Source of the DNA: Candidatus Poseidoniaceae archaeon
GTDB taxonomy: Archaea > Thermoplasmatota > Poseidoniia > Poseidoniales > Poseidoniaceae
Direction: 5' to 3'
DNA length: 64,000 nt
Assembly: GCA_949372645.1 (NCBI GenBank)
Contig: CASIAP010000007.1
Location: 42,692-106,691, forward strand
A program made the position numbers and the translations under genes. Of this stretch, positions 17,318 through 25,492 are shown in pieces (the first letter of the stretch is position 1; every line of letters starts with the position of its first letter). The notes beneath the pieces are model-generated. The model did not search any database, was not told the origin of the DNA, and saw only the letters and a program-made list of their open reading frames with translations.

Positions 17318-18106
17318 ATGCAGTCAACTTCAGTTTACACCCGGGACCGTTGCGTAACGGGTATTCATGGATTGGATGAAATCCTTCGTGGAGGCATCCC
17401 TCACGGTTCAACCGTGCTTGCTGCTGGGACCTGTGGTTCTGGAAAAACTACCCTTGCCATGGAATTCTTGGTTCGAGGTGCTTTAGCCAAATTACCAGAA
17501 TCCTGTGCCCACTTTACTGCAACAGAACCTTCGATTAAATTACTTGAAAACATCCGACAATATGCCTTTTTCGACATGAAAATGGTCGATTCCGGGAAAA
17601 TCAATGTTTTTGATATGGACGTTTTGTATTCATGGCTCGGGTTGGACAAAGCATCGTTCGATCTTGATGATGTTCACGCTCTGATTAAAGCAATCATCAA
17701 TATTGTTCATGAAATCGGTGCCACACGTTTAGTAATTGATTCAGTCACAACCTTATGTTACAAGATTAAATCTGAACAACTCATCCGAGATTTCCTCTTC
17801 ACTTTGGGGAAGAAATTGGCATCGCTTGGCTGCACCACCATCCTCATCTCCGAAATCACATCAGCTACTGAAAATGCACATTGGTCTTCTTTTGGAGTTG
17901 AAGAAGCGATTGCGGACGGTATTATCGTCATGGGTGACGTTGAACGTATGGGTCACCTTCTTCGATTTTTACAAGTCGTTAAAATGCGTGGAACTTCACA
18001 CAGCCGAGCAAAGCATGCCATTGAATTAACTCCATTAGGCGTTATGCTCACTCCTATGCTCAAATGGGGCGCTCAGCACGATAAAACCAACAAGGTAGGG
18101 AACTGA
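17318..18106 (+). CDS. KaiC-like RecA-superfamily ATPase with intact Walker A
   Basis: 262 residues with a single KaiC/RAD55-type domain. The N-terminus VTGIHGLDEILRGGIPHGS is the usual entry strand of KaiC domains, Walker A is GTCGSGKTT at 37-45, and the Walker B strand is ATRLVIDSVTTL near 133. A later LISEIT region and a C-terminal GTSHSRAKHAIELTPLGV (family MRGxxH-type segment) support the family. It probably binds ATP and works in signalling or as a regulator with the two following genes; the start of the next gene is 3 bases after this stop. FlaH of the archaellum is also KaiC-like, but no FlaI or FlaJ gene is near. Confidence 0.87.
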   Translation: MQSTSVYTRDRCVTGIHGLDEILRGGIPHGSTVLAAGTCGSGKTTLAMEFLVRGALAKLPESCAHFTATEPSIKLLENIRQYAFFDMKMVDSGKINVFDMDVLYSWLGLDKASFDLDDVHALIKAIINIVHEIGATRLVIDSVTTLCYKIKSEQLIRDFLFTLGKKLASLGCTTILISEITSATENAHWSSFGVEEAIADGIIVMGDVERMGHLLRFLQVVKMRGTSHSRAKHAIELTPLGVMLTPMLKWGAQHDKTNKVGN

Positions 18107-18109
18107 TAC

Positions 18110-18715
18110 ATGTATTCTAACATTATTCTCGATGATCGAATTGCTGAACAATTATCAGCCGACATTAGTCTAAGTAGCGCAATACAAGTGCGGTTTGGCA
18201 ACTCGAACGCGTTCAACGTGACGGCGAGTACCTTGATTCCTTTGATGCGAGATCATGATATGGGAGGAGTATACATTTGTGCGAGCGTTGGAGCTGCTGA
18301 ACGGATTCAAGAATTCCAGGCCATCGGACTTTCTGATGAAGACATCTCGCGAATTCAATTTATTGATTTGGTTTCTTCCGGGATTCTTGGCGGGACTGAT
18401 GTTGAACACACTAATATCCATTTTGTCGATAGCCCAATAATGCTCGAATCAGTCCTCCTTCGAACATTGTATATTCTCCGAATGACCACCTCAGTTCGAA
18501 ACTTTGTATTCTTGGACAGCGTCAATGCATTGGCAATATATAATGATGAGCGAATGCTTGCAGAATACCTTCACACGTTCATCAATACCTTCCGTCAAAG
18601 AGAAGTTCTCTCGGTCATTCTCAATGTCCCAGATCAAACTCCTCCGTTAGTTCTCTCTAATCTTGACCTTTACTGTACCGACTTAATTGATCGAGGACAA
18701 GTTCTGATTAACTGA
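18110..18715 (+). CDS. KaiC-like protein lacking Walker A
   Basis: 201 residues, second of three tandem KaiC-like genes. The fold is suggested by a RecA-like order of strands: SSAIQVRFGNSNAFNV at the place of the P-loop, with no GKT/S, then GGVYICASVGAAERIQEF, and a Walker B-like strand VRNFVFLDSVNALAIYND. No nucleotide-binding lysine is present, so it is probably a non-catalytic partner of the protein encoded just upstream. The 3-base spacing implies translation as a unit. The function is unknown. Confidence 0.75.
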   Translation: MYSNIILDDRIAEQLSADISLSSAIQVRFGNSNAFNVTASTLIPLMRDHDMGGVYICASVGAAERIQEFQAIGLSDEDISRIQFIDLVSSGILGGTDVEHTNIHFVDSPIMLESVLLRTLYILRMTTSVRNFVFLDSVNALAIYNDERMLAEYLHTFINTFRQREVLSVILNVPDQTPPLVLSNLDLYCTDLIDRGQVLIN

Positions 18716-18725
18716 GGTTTCTATT

Positions 18726-19529
18726 ATGGCGCGTAAAATTGATTTCGACTCAGAAGATGAAGATTTTTTTGGAAAAGTAGGTTCTTTTGGAGTTCCAAAG
18801 TTCGATAATGAAATGCATGGAGGGGTCCCTCGTGGGTTCATCATGGTTGCCTTTACGGATACGGGTTCAGGAAGTGAATTATTTGCAAAGCAATTCACTT
18901 CACCTGCTGAAGAATCAGATAACACTCTCTATATCTCGACCAATGAAGGTCAACAAGAAATAATCCGTATTTTCCAAAAGTATGATTGGCCACTCGACAT
19001 CAGTGTCCGAACCATTGGTGAAGAATACAACTCGACTGTTTTGGAGCGTGAACTCCTTGCTAGCCGTTACCGATTGGAAGGCTTCCGACTCGATGACATT
19101 CGACGACTCGCTCAAACCCGGTTTGTCGATGACAATACACAAGATTATTTGACTGAAGTAACCAATGAAATCATGGCTCTTGGCCCCTATTTTAGAGCCG
19201 TTATTGACAGCCTTGATTTTTTCTTACAACGGGAAGATCCAGCACGTGTTATTGCAATGGTGCGTATGCTTCAAGCGCATACCCAATTGAATCGGGGACT
19301 TTTACTCATCTCGGTTTCGACCAATGGTCTGGACGCGCTTGTCAAGCAAGAATTATCTTCAATCGCTGATATGGTTCTCTCCTTCCAAGTTCGAACAATT
19401 GGTACAGATTTTGAAACTTCAATGATTGTTTCAAAGTTCCGAAATGCACCTGAAAATTTGAAAGTACTCGTATTCCGTGTGACTCCCGAAGAAGGAATCA
19501 CTCCAGAAACAGTCGAACGTATCGCTTGA
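18726..19529 (+). CDS. KaiC-like protein with degenerate Walker A
   Basis: 267 residues, third of the tandem set. KVGSFGVPKFDNEMHGGVPRG resembles the KaiC entry segment and is followed by VAFTDTGSGSELFAKQF, in which the Walker A lysine-threonine pair is replaced. A Walker B-like strand YFRAVIDSLDFFLQRED and a RecA-like core (MRMLQAHTQLNRGLLLISVS) remain. The acidic N-terminus (DFDSEDEDFF) is unusual. It likely forms a complex with the upstream KaiC-like proteins, with only the first able to hydrolyse ATP. No signal peptide or membrane helix is present. Confidence 0.78.
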   Translation: MARKIDFDSEDEDFFGKVGSFGVPKFDNEMHGGVPRGFIMVAFTDTGSGSELFAKQFTSPAEESDNTLYISTNEGQQEIIRIFQKYDWPLDISVRTIGEEYNSTVLERELLASRYRLEGFRLDDIRRLAQTRFVDDNTQDYLTEVTNEIMALGPYFRAVIDSLDFFLQREDPARVIAMVRMLQAHTQLNRGLLLISVSTNGLDALVKQELSSIADMVLSFQVRTIGTDFETSMIVSKFRNAPENLKVLVFRVTPEEGITPETVERIA

Positions 19530-19617
19530 GGCACAGAACTGGCCGGGTTCAACACCGGTGCAATTCATGGTGCTTTTATGGCGACATCTCCAAAGAGGTC
19601 GGGGGTAACGAGTCATC

Positions 19618-20367
19618 ATGGGCGACCGAGCAGCAACTGGCGGTTTCGACCCTTCAGGCATCGATATTGATGCATGGGAGAAGCTGGAGCAACAGCTTGA
19701 AGAGACGATTCCTAACTATGACCGTGTCAATCGTTTGATGACGTTTGGCCAAGACAAGCGTTGGCGAAGAAATGTCCGAAATCATGCTGCCGATGGAATG
19801 AAGGTTCTCGAAGTTGGCTGTGGGCCAGGTTCATTCGCAGAAGATCTCATCGGTCTCGATGTGACTTGTCTTGACCCTTCGTCGGAGATGTTGAAAGTAG
19901 CGAAAAAGCGGGTTGACGCAGCTCGCAGTTCTCGTGGTGAGCAACCAGCACACTATCTCGAGGCTATTGCTGAATCAATTCCTTGTGAGGACGACACCTT
20001 CGATATGGTGTTCTGCCTCTTTTCTTTCCGCGACTTTCAAGACAAAAAGAAGGGATTGAGTGAGATTTACCGTGTCCTCAAGCCGGGTGGTCGGCTGATC
20101 ATCTGTGATGCAGGTAAAGCCAATTGGTTACATGGTCTTGGGGGTCGAATCTGGATGGCAACCGTTGTTCAATGGATTGCTCGTTTTGTGACCAAGGAGA
20201 AAAACCATCCTTGGAAGGGTCTTGCAAATACATACACTCAATACGGTACAAACGGGTACTATCGGGCCATGATGTGTGAAGTGGGATTTCATGACGTTCA
20301 AGGCCGATTATTGTGGCCTTTTTTGATGTCTAGCCGATTTAGAGCAACCAAACCCAAGCAAGAATAA
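19618..20367 (+). CDS. Class I SAM-dependent methyltransferase, UbiE/MenG-like
   Basis: 249 residues. SAM-binding motif I is VLEVGCGPGSFAED, followed by VTCLDPSSEMLKVAKKR (motif II acidic residue) and the post-motif DDTFDMVFCLFSFRDFQDK and VLKPGGRLIICDAGK. NYDRVNRLMTFGQDKRWRR near the N-terminus is like UbiE/MenG quinone C-methyltransferases, which also start with NYDxxN. A quinone-ring methylation role fits an aerobic archaeon but the substrate is inferred. It lies between the KaiC-like trio and the ATP synthase operon. Confidence 0.82.
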   Translation: MGDRAATGGFDPSGIDIDAWEKLEQQLEETIPNYDRVNRLMTFGQDKRWRRNVRNHAADGMKVLEVGCGPGSFAEDLIGLDVTCLDPSSEMLKVAKKRVDAARSSRGEQPAHYLEAIAESIPCEDDTFDMVFCLFSFRDFQDKKKGLSEIYRVLKPGGRLIICDAGKANWLHGLGGRIWMATVVQWIARFVTKEKNHPWKGLANTYTQYGTNGYYRAMMCEVGFHDVQGRLLWPFLMSSRFRATKPKQE

Positions 20368-20458
20368 ACGGCCATTGCGTTGAAGAAGTCCATACTTTCC
20401 GCCCATTAGCCTCATAAACCCCTTCCGATTCAGCGATTCATTGGTGGTTTACTTGGGT

Positions 20459-20770
20459 ATGAAAGACGTCCTCCGAAAAATCAAAGAAGCTGAGCAGTCT
20501 GCTGAAAAGCGATTGAACTCGGCTCAAACTGAGTCAAGTAAAATTACTGGTGACGCCCGAAGAGAAGCTTCAGCCCTTGTGACGAGTGCTACCGAAGACT
20601 CAGTGAGTGACACTCAAACAACTCTCGATGCTGCTCGAAGCAAAGCAGGAAAAGAAGCAGATAATGTTCAAAAAGAAGGTGCTTTGATCGTTGAAAAAAT
20701 CGAATCATCTGCATCGAGTCGAAAGGAAAAAGCAGTCAAGAACCTTCTTGACGCAGTTACTTCACAATGA
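20459..20770 (+). CDS. A-type ATP synthase subunit H
   Basis: 103-residue, almost entirely coiled-coil protein (MKDVLRKIKEAEQSAEKRL) with a repeated Ala/Glu/Lys pattern. Subunit H forms the peripheral stalk with subunit E in archaeal ATP synthases. The ATG at 20459 is used; an upstream in-frame start at 20441 gives only six more residues. It opens the nine-gene cluster H-I-K-E-C-F-A-B-D, and the next gene follows after 9 bases. The sequence alone would be weak, but the position at the head of the operon makes the call strong. Confidence 0.88.
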   Translation: MKDVLRKIKEAEQSAEKRLNSAQTESSKITGDARREASALVTSATEDSVSDTQTTLDAARSKAGKEADNVQKEGALIVEKIESSASSRKEKAVKNLLDAVTSQ

Positions 20771-20779
20771 GGCGATATC

Positions 20780-23140
20780 ATGTTTGCTACTTCTGAGATG
20801 TCCCGTCTTACAGTAGCAGCTCCTGTCGGTAAGATGGAAGAGATTCTCCGCCTCTGCAGCGAACTTTCCTGCGTCCACATAGAAGAATACGGTCGCTTTG
20901 AAGACGGGATTGGCGTTGGAGCATCAATGGATTCAGATGAGGCAAATGCCATTAGCAACTTGTTAGTTAAGGTCCAAGCAGTTTCTTCTTCAGTTCAAGC
21001 ATCGAATACAGATGGTCCAGTTCCACATGCTGATGCGGTCAAAATGGTTGCCTCTTTCGAAGAGAAAGTCGTCGCAGCATTGGCATACATCGATACCATC
21101 CGTGACGCCCAATCCACAATCGTCACCTCCAAAGAGCAGTACCATGTTCTCAATCGTTTGGCTCCTCTTGACCTTCCGCTCGAATTGATGGGTGGATTTG
21201 AGGGCATTGAAGTGTTTGTCGGAGAAGCACGAAGCACCTCGAAAGCCTCAGAAATTTTTTCTGACATACTCTCAGAGATTGAGTTGCATGCTGCAGGTGG
21301 CCTTATCGCAGTCGCATGCCGTTCCGCACATTCCGCTGAAGTTCAAATCTGCATGGCAGAGTTGGGTTCCAAACCTGTTCAAATTCCATCTGGAGAAGGT
21401 TCACCTGCTGAGAAGGCAAAAGCTCTTCTCGCAGAAATCGAACGTTTAGAATCAAAAGTTGTGAGTACACAAGAAGATCTTGACGCTTGGACTCTCCGTA
21501 ACGGGCGTAATCTTGTCACCGCTGAAGAACATCTCGTGCGGGAAATGGCAATCTACACCGCCCCTACACTGGTTGCAGTGAGCAACCAAGCATTTGCTTT
21601 GGATGGTTGGGTTCCAGCCGACCAAGCAGATTATGTCGAAAGCCGATTGTCCAAGATTGCTTCTCACGTCAGCATTGAGGCCTATGCCGGGGGGCATCAT
21701 CATGAACACCATGATGAGCCTGAATCCACAGATTTAGAAGAACTCATTATGCTCTCGAATTACTTGGTCAAGACCAATCAATCCATCTTCCAATTCTTCA
21801 AGGCAATTGATTTGGATGACTCAGGCCTTATTGATGGCTATGAATTTCAAACTGCTCTCAAGAATGCAAACATCGCAAACCTCCCTCCATGGGAAATGGG
21901 CAAGCTTCTTTCAGCTGTTGACCTCGACGGCGATGGAAAAATCAACTTGCCTGAATTGGACATCACACTTACTCGGATTCGCAACACTCCAAATCATGAC
22001 GATGGCCATCATGATATCGAACCTCCGATCCAATTCACCAACGGCTCAACTTCAGAACCGTTTGAACTGATGGTCGATTTGGTTGGCCGTCCTAGGTACG
22101 GAACTTTCGACCCAACTATGCTCATGATGATGACTTTCCCATTCATCTATGGAATGATTTTGGGCGATTGGGGCTATGGAATCGTCCTTCTACTCCTGGG
22201 CGCATGGCTTGGAAGCAAAGCCTTCGCCGTTGACCCAATGGCGCAAAAAGGAATCACAATTCTCCGATGGATGGGCGTTTGGTGTATCATTTGGGGCATT
22301 ATATTCGCAGAAGGCTTTGGCTTTGTATGGGATAATACTGGTCAAATGGGAAGCAACTCTCCATTCAACGGATTTTATGAATGGACCTATGCTAATATCC
22401 ACGTTCCAGGAGCAATGGCTGACCTCTTGAACCTCGGAGGCCTCCATATGCCGTTCCACCGAGCATCTGAAGGTCACGGATTACAAGAATACGTAATCCT
22501 CTCCATTTACTTGGGTGCTGTTCACATCTTCCTTGGATTCATGCTTGGACTTATCAATGTCTTCAAGGCACACGGTGCAGCAGCAGCATTCTTCGAAAAG
22601 GGTTCTTGGATTCTTATTCTTGTTGGCGGTTTTATGCAATGCCGAAACATGGTTTCAGGCTACAATGATCTGTTTGAATTCCAAATCTGGACCGTCTTAC
22701 TCATTGTTGGCATTGTCAGCCTCATCATCGGTTTGGCTGTCTTCGAGAAGTTCGGATGGGCAGGCGGCCTCATTATGGGTCCTATCGAAACCTTCGGTCT
22801 TCTCGCGAACACACTCTCTTATCTGCGAATTATGGCAGTTGGTGTTGCAGGTGTTAAGATTGCAGAAGTGTCCATCACTATGGGCTTTGAGCCGATGATG
22901 AACTCATTTACCAGTGGTGGAATCATGGGAATCCTTGTCGGTCTCCTTTGCTTTGTTTTGTTCATCGGTATCCAAGTCTTCGCACTCGCTCTGGGAATTC
23001 TTTCCCCTACTATTCACGCTGCCCGCCTTCACTTTGTGGAATGGATGGGCAAGTTCTACGACGGGTCCGGCCGTGCTTTTGCACCGCTCGGTGGCCGTAA
23101 TCTCCATGTGGAGAATTCATACGTGGAGAGCAAATCATAG
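20780..23140 (+). CDS. A-type ATP synthase subunit I (subunit a) with an inserted EF-hand pair
   Basis: 786 residues. The N-terminal cytosolic part (1-300) starts with VAAPVGKMEEILRLCSEL, like other subunits I. The C-terminal half carries the membrane domain, with PRYGTFDPTMLMMMTFPFIYGMILGDWGYG and ANTLSYLRIMAVGVAG, where the arginine of the proton path sits. Between them lies an insertion of about 105 residues that the family normally lacks: a His cluster HHHEHHDEPE at 306-315, two canonical EF-hand loops at 344-355 (DLDDSGLIDGYE) and 381-392 (DLDGDGKINLPE), and NHDDGHHDIE near 405-414. The loop spacing of 37 residues is that of a real EF-hand pair. Calcium or metal control of the ATP synthase is an inference. 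Confidence 0.93.
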   Translation: MFATSEMSRLTVAAPVGKMEEILRLCSELSCVHIEEYGRFEDGIGVGASMDSDEANAISNLLVKVQAVSSSVQASNTDGPVPHADAVKMVASFEEKVVAALAYIDTIRDAQSTIVTSKEQYHVLNRLAPLDLPLELMGGFEGIEVFVGEARSTSKASEIFSDILSEIELHAAGGLIAVACRSAHSAEVQICMAELGSKPVQIPSGEGSPAEKAKALLAEIERLESKVVSTQEDLDAWTLRNGRNLVTAEEHLVREMAIYTAPTLVAVSNQAFALDGWVPADQADYVESRLSKIASHVSIEAYAGGHHHEHHDEPESTDLEELIMLSNYLVKTNQSIFQFFKAIDLDDSGLIDGYEFQTALKNANIANLPPWEMGKLLSAVDLDGDGKINLPELDITLTRIRNTPNHDDGHHDIEPPIQFTNGSTSEPFELMVDLVGRPRYGTFDPTMLMMMTFPFIYGMILGDWGYGIVLLLLGAWLGSKAFAVDPMAQKGITILRWMGVWCIIWGIIFAEGFGFVWDNTGQMGSNSPFNGFYEWTYANIHVPGAMADLLNLGGLHMPFHRASEGHGLQEYVILSIYLGAVHIFLGFMLGLINVFKAHGAAAAFFEKGSWILILVGGFMQCRNMVSGYNDLFEFQIWTVLLIVGIVSLIIGLAVFEKFGWAGGLIMGPIETFGLLANTLSYLRIMAVGVAGVKIAEVSITMGFEPMMNSFTSGGIMGILVGLLCFVLFIGIQVFALALGILSPTIHAARLHFVEWMGKFYDGSGRAFAPLGGRNLHVENSYVESKS

Positions 23141-23170
23141 TCCAACGGACAAAAAACGGAGGTAGTAAAT

Positions 23171-23476
23171 ATGAACGTAAATACCCTAAAAATGAGCCTA
23201 AGAACACTGATCCTTTTGGCAGCCATCACCATGGTTGCTCAAGGTGTCGCAGCTGAAACAGAACTTACCCAATCTGATGGATCGGGATACTCTGCTATCG
23301 GTGCTGGAATTGCCCTAGGACTTGCAGCAATTGGTGCAGGTCTCTCTCAAGCAGCCATTGGCAGCGCAGCTGTCGGTATGCTTGCAGAAGATGGAAGCAA
23401 GTTCGGTGTCGCACTTATTTTCACTGCTTTGCCAGAATCCATCGTGATTCTCGGTGCTTTGCCTCTCTTCCTTTAA
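23171..23476 (+). CDS. A-type ATP synthase subunit K (c-ring proteolipid)
   Basis: 101 residues with an N-terminal signal-like segment (SLRTLILLAAITMVAQGVAA) and two membrane helices, GAGIALGLAAIGAGLSQAAIG and FGVALIFTALPESIVILGALP. The ion-carrying carboxylate is Glu89 in LPES. Gln60 in the first helix and Ser90 after the glutamate correspond to positions that act as sodium ligands in some c-rings, so Na+ coupling is possible but undecided. A GGAGGTAGTAAAT ribosome site precedes the ATG. It is followed by a 63-base gap with no obvious feature. Confidence 0.93.
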   Translation: MNVNTLKMSLRTLILLAAITMVAQGVAAETELTQSDGSGYSAIGAGIALGLAAIGAGLSQAAIGSAAVGMLAEDGSKFGVALIFTALPESIVILGALPLFL

Positions 23477-23539
23477 GGAAGAGAGCAAACATTCTGGGGC
23501 AACCCAGTAAAGTGAAAAAAAACACAAAGAGGAATATAT

Positions 23540-24103
23540 ATGACGCTTGAAACACTCGCAAAAGATATCGCTAAATCTGCTGAGGCTGAAGCCTCGGCTA
23601 TGGTCAAAGCGGCTAATGAAGAGGCAAAGGCAATTCTTGCTGAAGCCAATGAAAAGGCCGATACCATTCGCTCGGAAGCATCTGCTCGTACAGAACGTGA
23701 AGCAACTCAAATTGCTCGTGAAGTTGTAGCCAGTGCTCGCCAAGCAAACCAAAAAGAAATTCTCGTTGCTCGACGCAAGGTTCTCGATGAGACCTTCCAA
23801 TCGACCAGTGATGAACTTGGAAACCCTAAACTTTCAGGAAGAGCAAGTTTGCTCAAGTCTCTGATGGCAAAGGCTGACAAGATTGGTGGAAATGATTACA
23901 CAATTCGACCTGTCGAACTTGATCGTAAATCACTTTCCGAAATAGCTGGTAAGCGGACGATTGGAGATCCAATCGTTGGGCTTGGTGGCTTTGTTCTTGA
24001 ATCGCCAGATGGTTCAGTATCCTATGACATGCGCTTTGACACACTCCTTGAATCATCATGGGGCGGAAAACTCGCTGAAATTAATTCAATACTTTTTGAC
24101 TGA
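23540..24103 (+). CDS. A-type ATP synthase subunit E
   Basis: 187 residues. The N-terminal 90 residues are an alanine/glutamate/lysine coiled coil (AEAEASAMVKAANEEAKAIL), and the rest folds into a small alpha/beta head, typical of peripheral-stalk subunit E. It pairs with subunit H to hold the A3B3 head. GAGGAATATAT precedes the ATG. The start of subunit C follows 9 bases after the stop. Confidence 0.9.
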   Translation: MTLETLAKDIAKSAEAEASAMVKAANEEAKAILAEANEKADTIRSEASARTEREATQIAREVVASARQANQKEILVARRKVLDETFQSTSDELGNPKLSGRASLLKSLMAKADKIGGNDYTIRPVELDRKSLSEIAGKRTIGDPIVGLGGFVLESPDGSVSYDMRFDTLLESSWGGKLAEINSILFD

Positions 24104-24112
24104 GGGATAAAT

Positions 24113-25153
24113 ATGGTAATGCTTGGAAATACACCTTATGTTGCTGCCCGTGCTAAGTCGCGTCGGCAGAAACTTGCGGACCGGTCCAGGCTACGCCAAT
24201 TGATCAATCAATCACCCGAACAACTGACCGTAGCGGTCAGTGAAATGGGATACCGTACCGAGATTGACCTCTACGCAGGGCAATTGACTGGTGGGGATTT
24301 GGTTGAGGCTGCTTTAACCCATAACCTGGAACATGAACTTGAGCACATGCTCTCGATGTGTAACGGGAAAATTCGTGGCATTGTTGAAACCTATACTTCA
24401 CGGTTTGAGTATCATAATGCTAAAGTTGTTCTTCGTGCTGTAGTAAATGATGTTGAACTTGAAAAAGTATCTCATTCCATTCTTCCAGAATTGAATGACA
24501 TTAACACGCCATGGTTGAAAATTATTGAAAATGCTGATGATTTACGTTCTGCAGTCGTTCAGATGCGTCGTAAATCTTTCGGTCCAGCACTCAATGCAGT
24601 TCCTGAAGATTCCCGCCTTTCAGATTATGAAGATGCCCTCGATGTACATTACTTCAAGAAAGCCTTGGCTTCCTTGAGCGGTAAGGGAGCAGATGTTCGT
24701 TTCTTAAAGGAACTTCTTGCTGCTGAAATAGATCATCGTAATCTCTTGAACATACTCGAGGCTCAAGCAGTCGGGATTTCATCAGAGGACGTCATTTCAA
24801 TGCTTGTCCCCGGTGGCCGCTTAGTCCCTACCCGCGCTTTCTCTTCGATTGCGGCAGGTGGAAAAGACGCCGCTATGGATTTGTTACGCGCAGCAGGACG
24901 GTTCGACTTCGCAGCGTTTGAAACTGCTCTTTCTTCATCAGAGGAAATGAACAGTCTTGACCCGGTAGTTACCTGGTTCAAGGAACGTGAATATGCAATC
25001 ATGAAGCGAATGAGCTTCCTTCATCCAGTATCAGCACTACCCGTTGTTCACTACATGGCCATGAAGGTCCAAGAAGTGAATGACTTGCGCCTAATCGTTC
25101 GTGGGCGCCTTGCTGGATTGACCGTTGAAGTGCTTGAAGCACATATTTTGTGA
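24113..25153 (+). CDS. A-type ATP synthase subunit C
   Basis: 346 residues, alpha-helical, related to eukaryotic V-ATPase subunit d. It sits on top of the c-ring and connects it to the central shaft D/F. Conserved blocks include YVAARAKSRRQKL at the N-terminus, YTSRFEYHNAKVVLRAV in the middle and FKEREYAIMKRMSFLHPVS then EVNDLRLIVRGRLAG at the end. A GAGGGATAAAT ribosome site is present. It is co-transcribed with E and F. Confidence 0.92.
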   Translation: MVMLGNTPYVAARAKSRRQKLADRSRLRQLINQSPEQLTVAVSEMGYRTEIDLYAGQLTGGDLVEAALTHNLEHELEHMLSMCNGKIRGIVETYTSRFEYHNAKVVLRAVVNDVELEKVSHSILPELNDINTPWLKIIENADDLRSAVVQMRRKSFGPALNAVPEDSRLSDYEDALDVHYFKKALASLSGKGADVRFLKELLAAEIDHRNLLNILEAQAVGISSEDVISMLVPGGRLVPTRAFSSIAAGGKDAAMDLLRAAGRFDFAAFETALSSSEEMNSLDPVVTWFKEREYAIMKRMSFLHPVSALPVVHYMAMKVQEVNDLRLIVRGRLAGLTVEVLEAHIL

Positions 25154-25164
25154 GGTGATTATGC

Positions 25165-25464
25165 ATGGATATCGCAGTCGTAGGAACTCCGGAATTCACT
25201 CTTGGATTCCAACTTGCAGGTATAGATAACCTGCACAACCCTGAAGGAGAAGAGGCAACGATCTCTACCTTCAAAAAACTACTCAGCACCAAAAGCGTAG
25301 GGATTGTCGTGGTTGACTCCACAATCCTTACTACGCTGCCAGAGCGTCTTCGTGACCAACTCTCGGCATCCGTCTCTCCGACCGTGCTTGGCATTGGAAC
25401 GGAAGAAGACACCACTTTGCGAGATACAATTCGTAAGGCAATTGGAGTCGACCTGTGGAAGTGA
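25165..25464 (+). CDS. A-type ATP synthase subunit F
   Basis: 99 residues with a Rossmann-like fold: DIAVVGTPEFTLGFQLAGI at the start (family VxGxxDxxxGFxLAG), GIVVVDSTILTTLPERLRDQL in the middle and SPTVLGIGTEED near the end. It forms the central rotor shaft with subunit D. GAGGTGATT precedes the start. The length matches the family. Confidence 0.93.
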   Translation: MDIAVVGTPEFTLGFQLAGIDNLHNPEGEEATISTFKKLLSTKSVGIVVVDSTILTTLPERLRDQLSASVSPTVLGIGTEEDTTLRDTIRKAIGVDLWK

Positions 25465-25492
25465 AATTCCAAAAAAAATGGAGGAAATATAA

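Noticed and set aside
17318..19529. KaiC-like trio as archaellum FlaH-type genes
   Set aside because: No FlaI, FlaJ or archaellin gene is near, and two of the three lack a P-loop.
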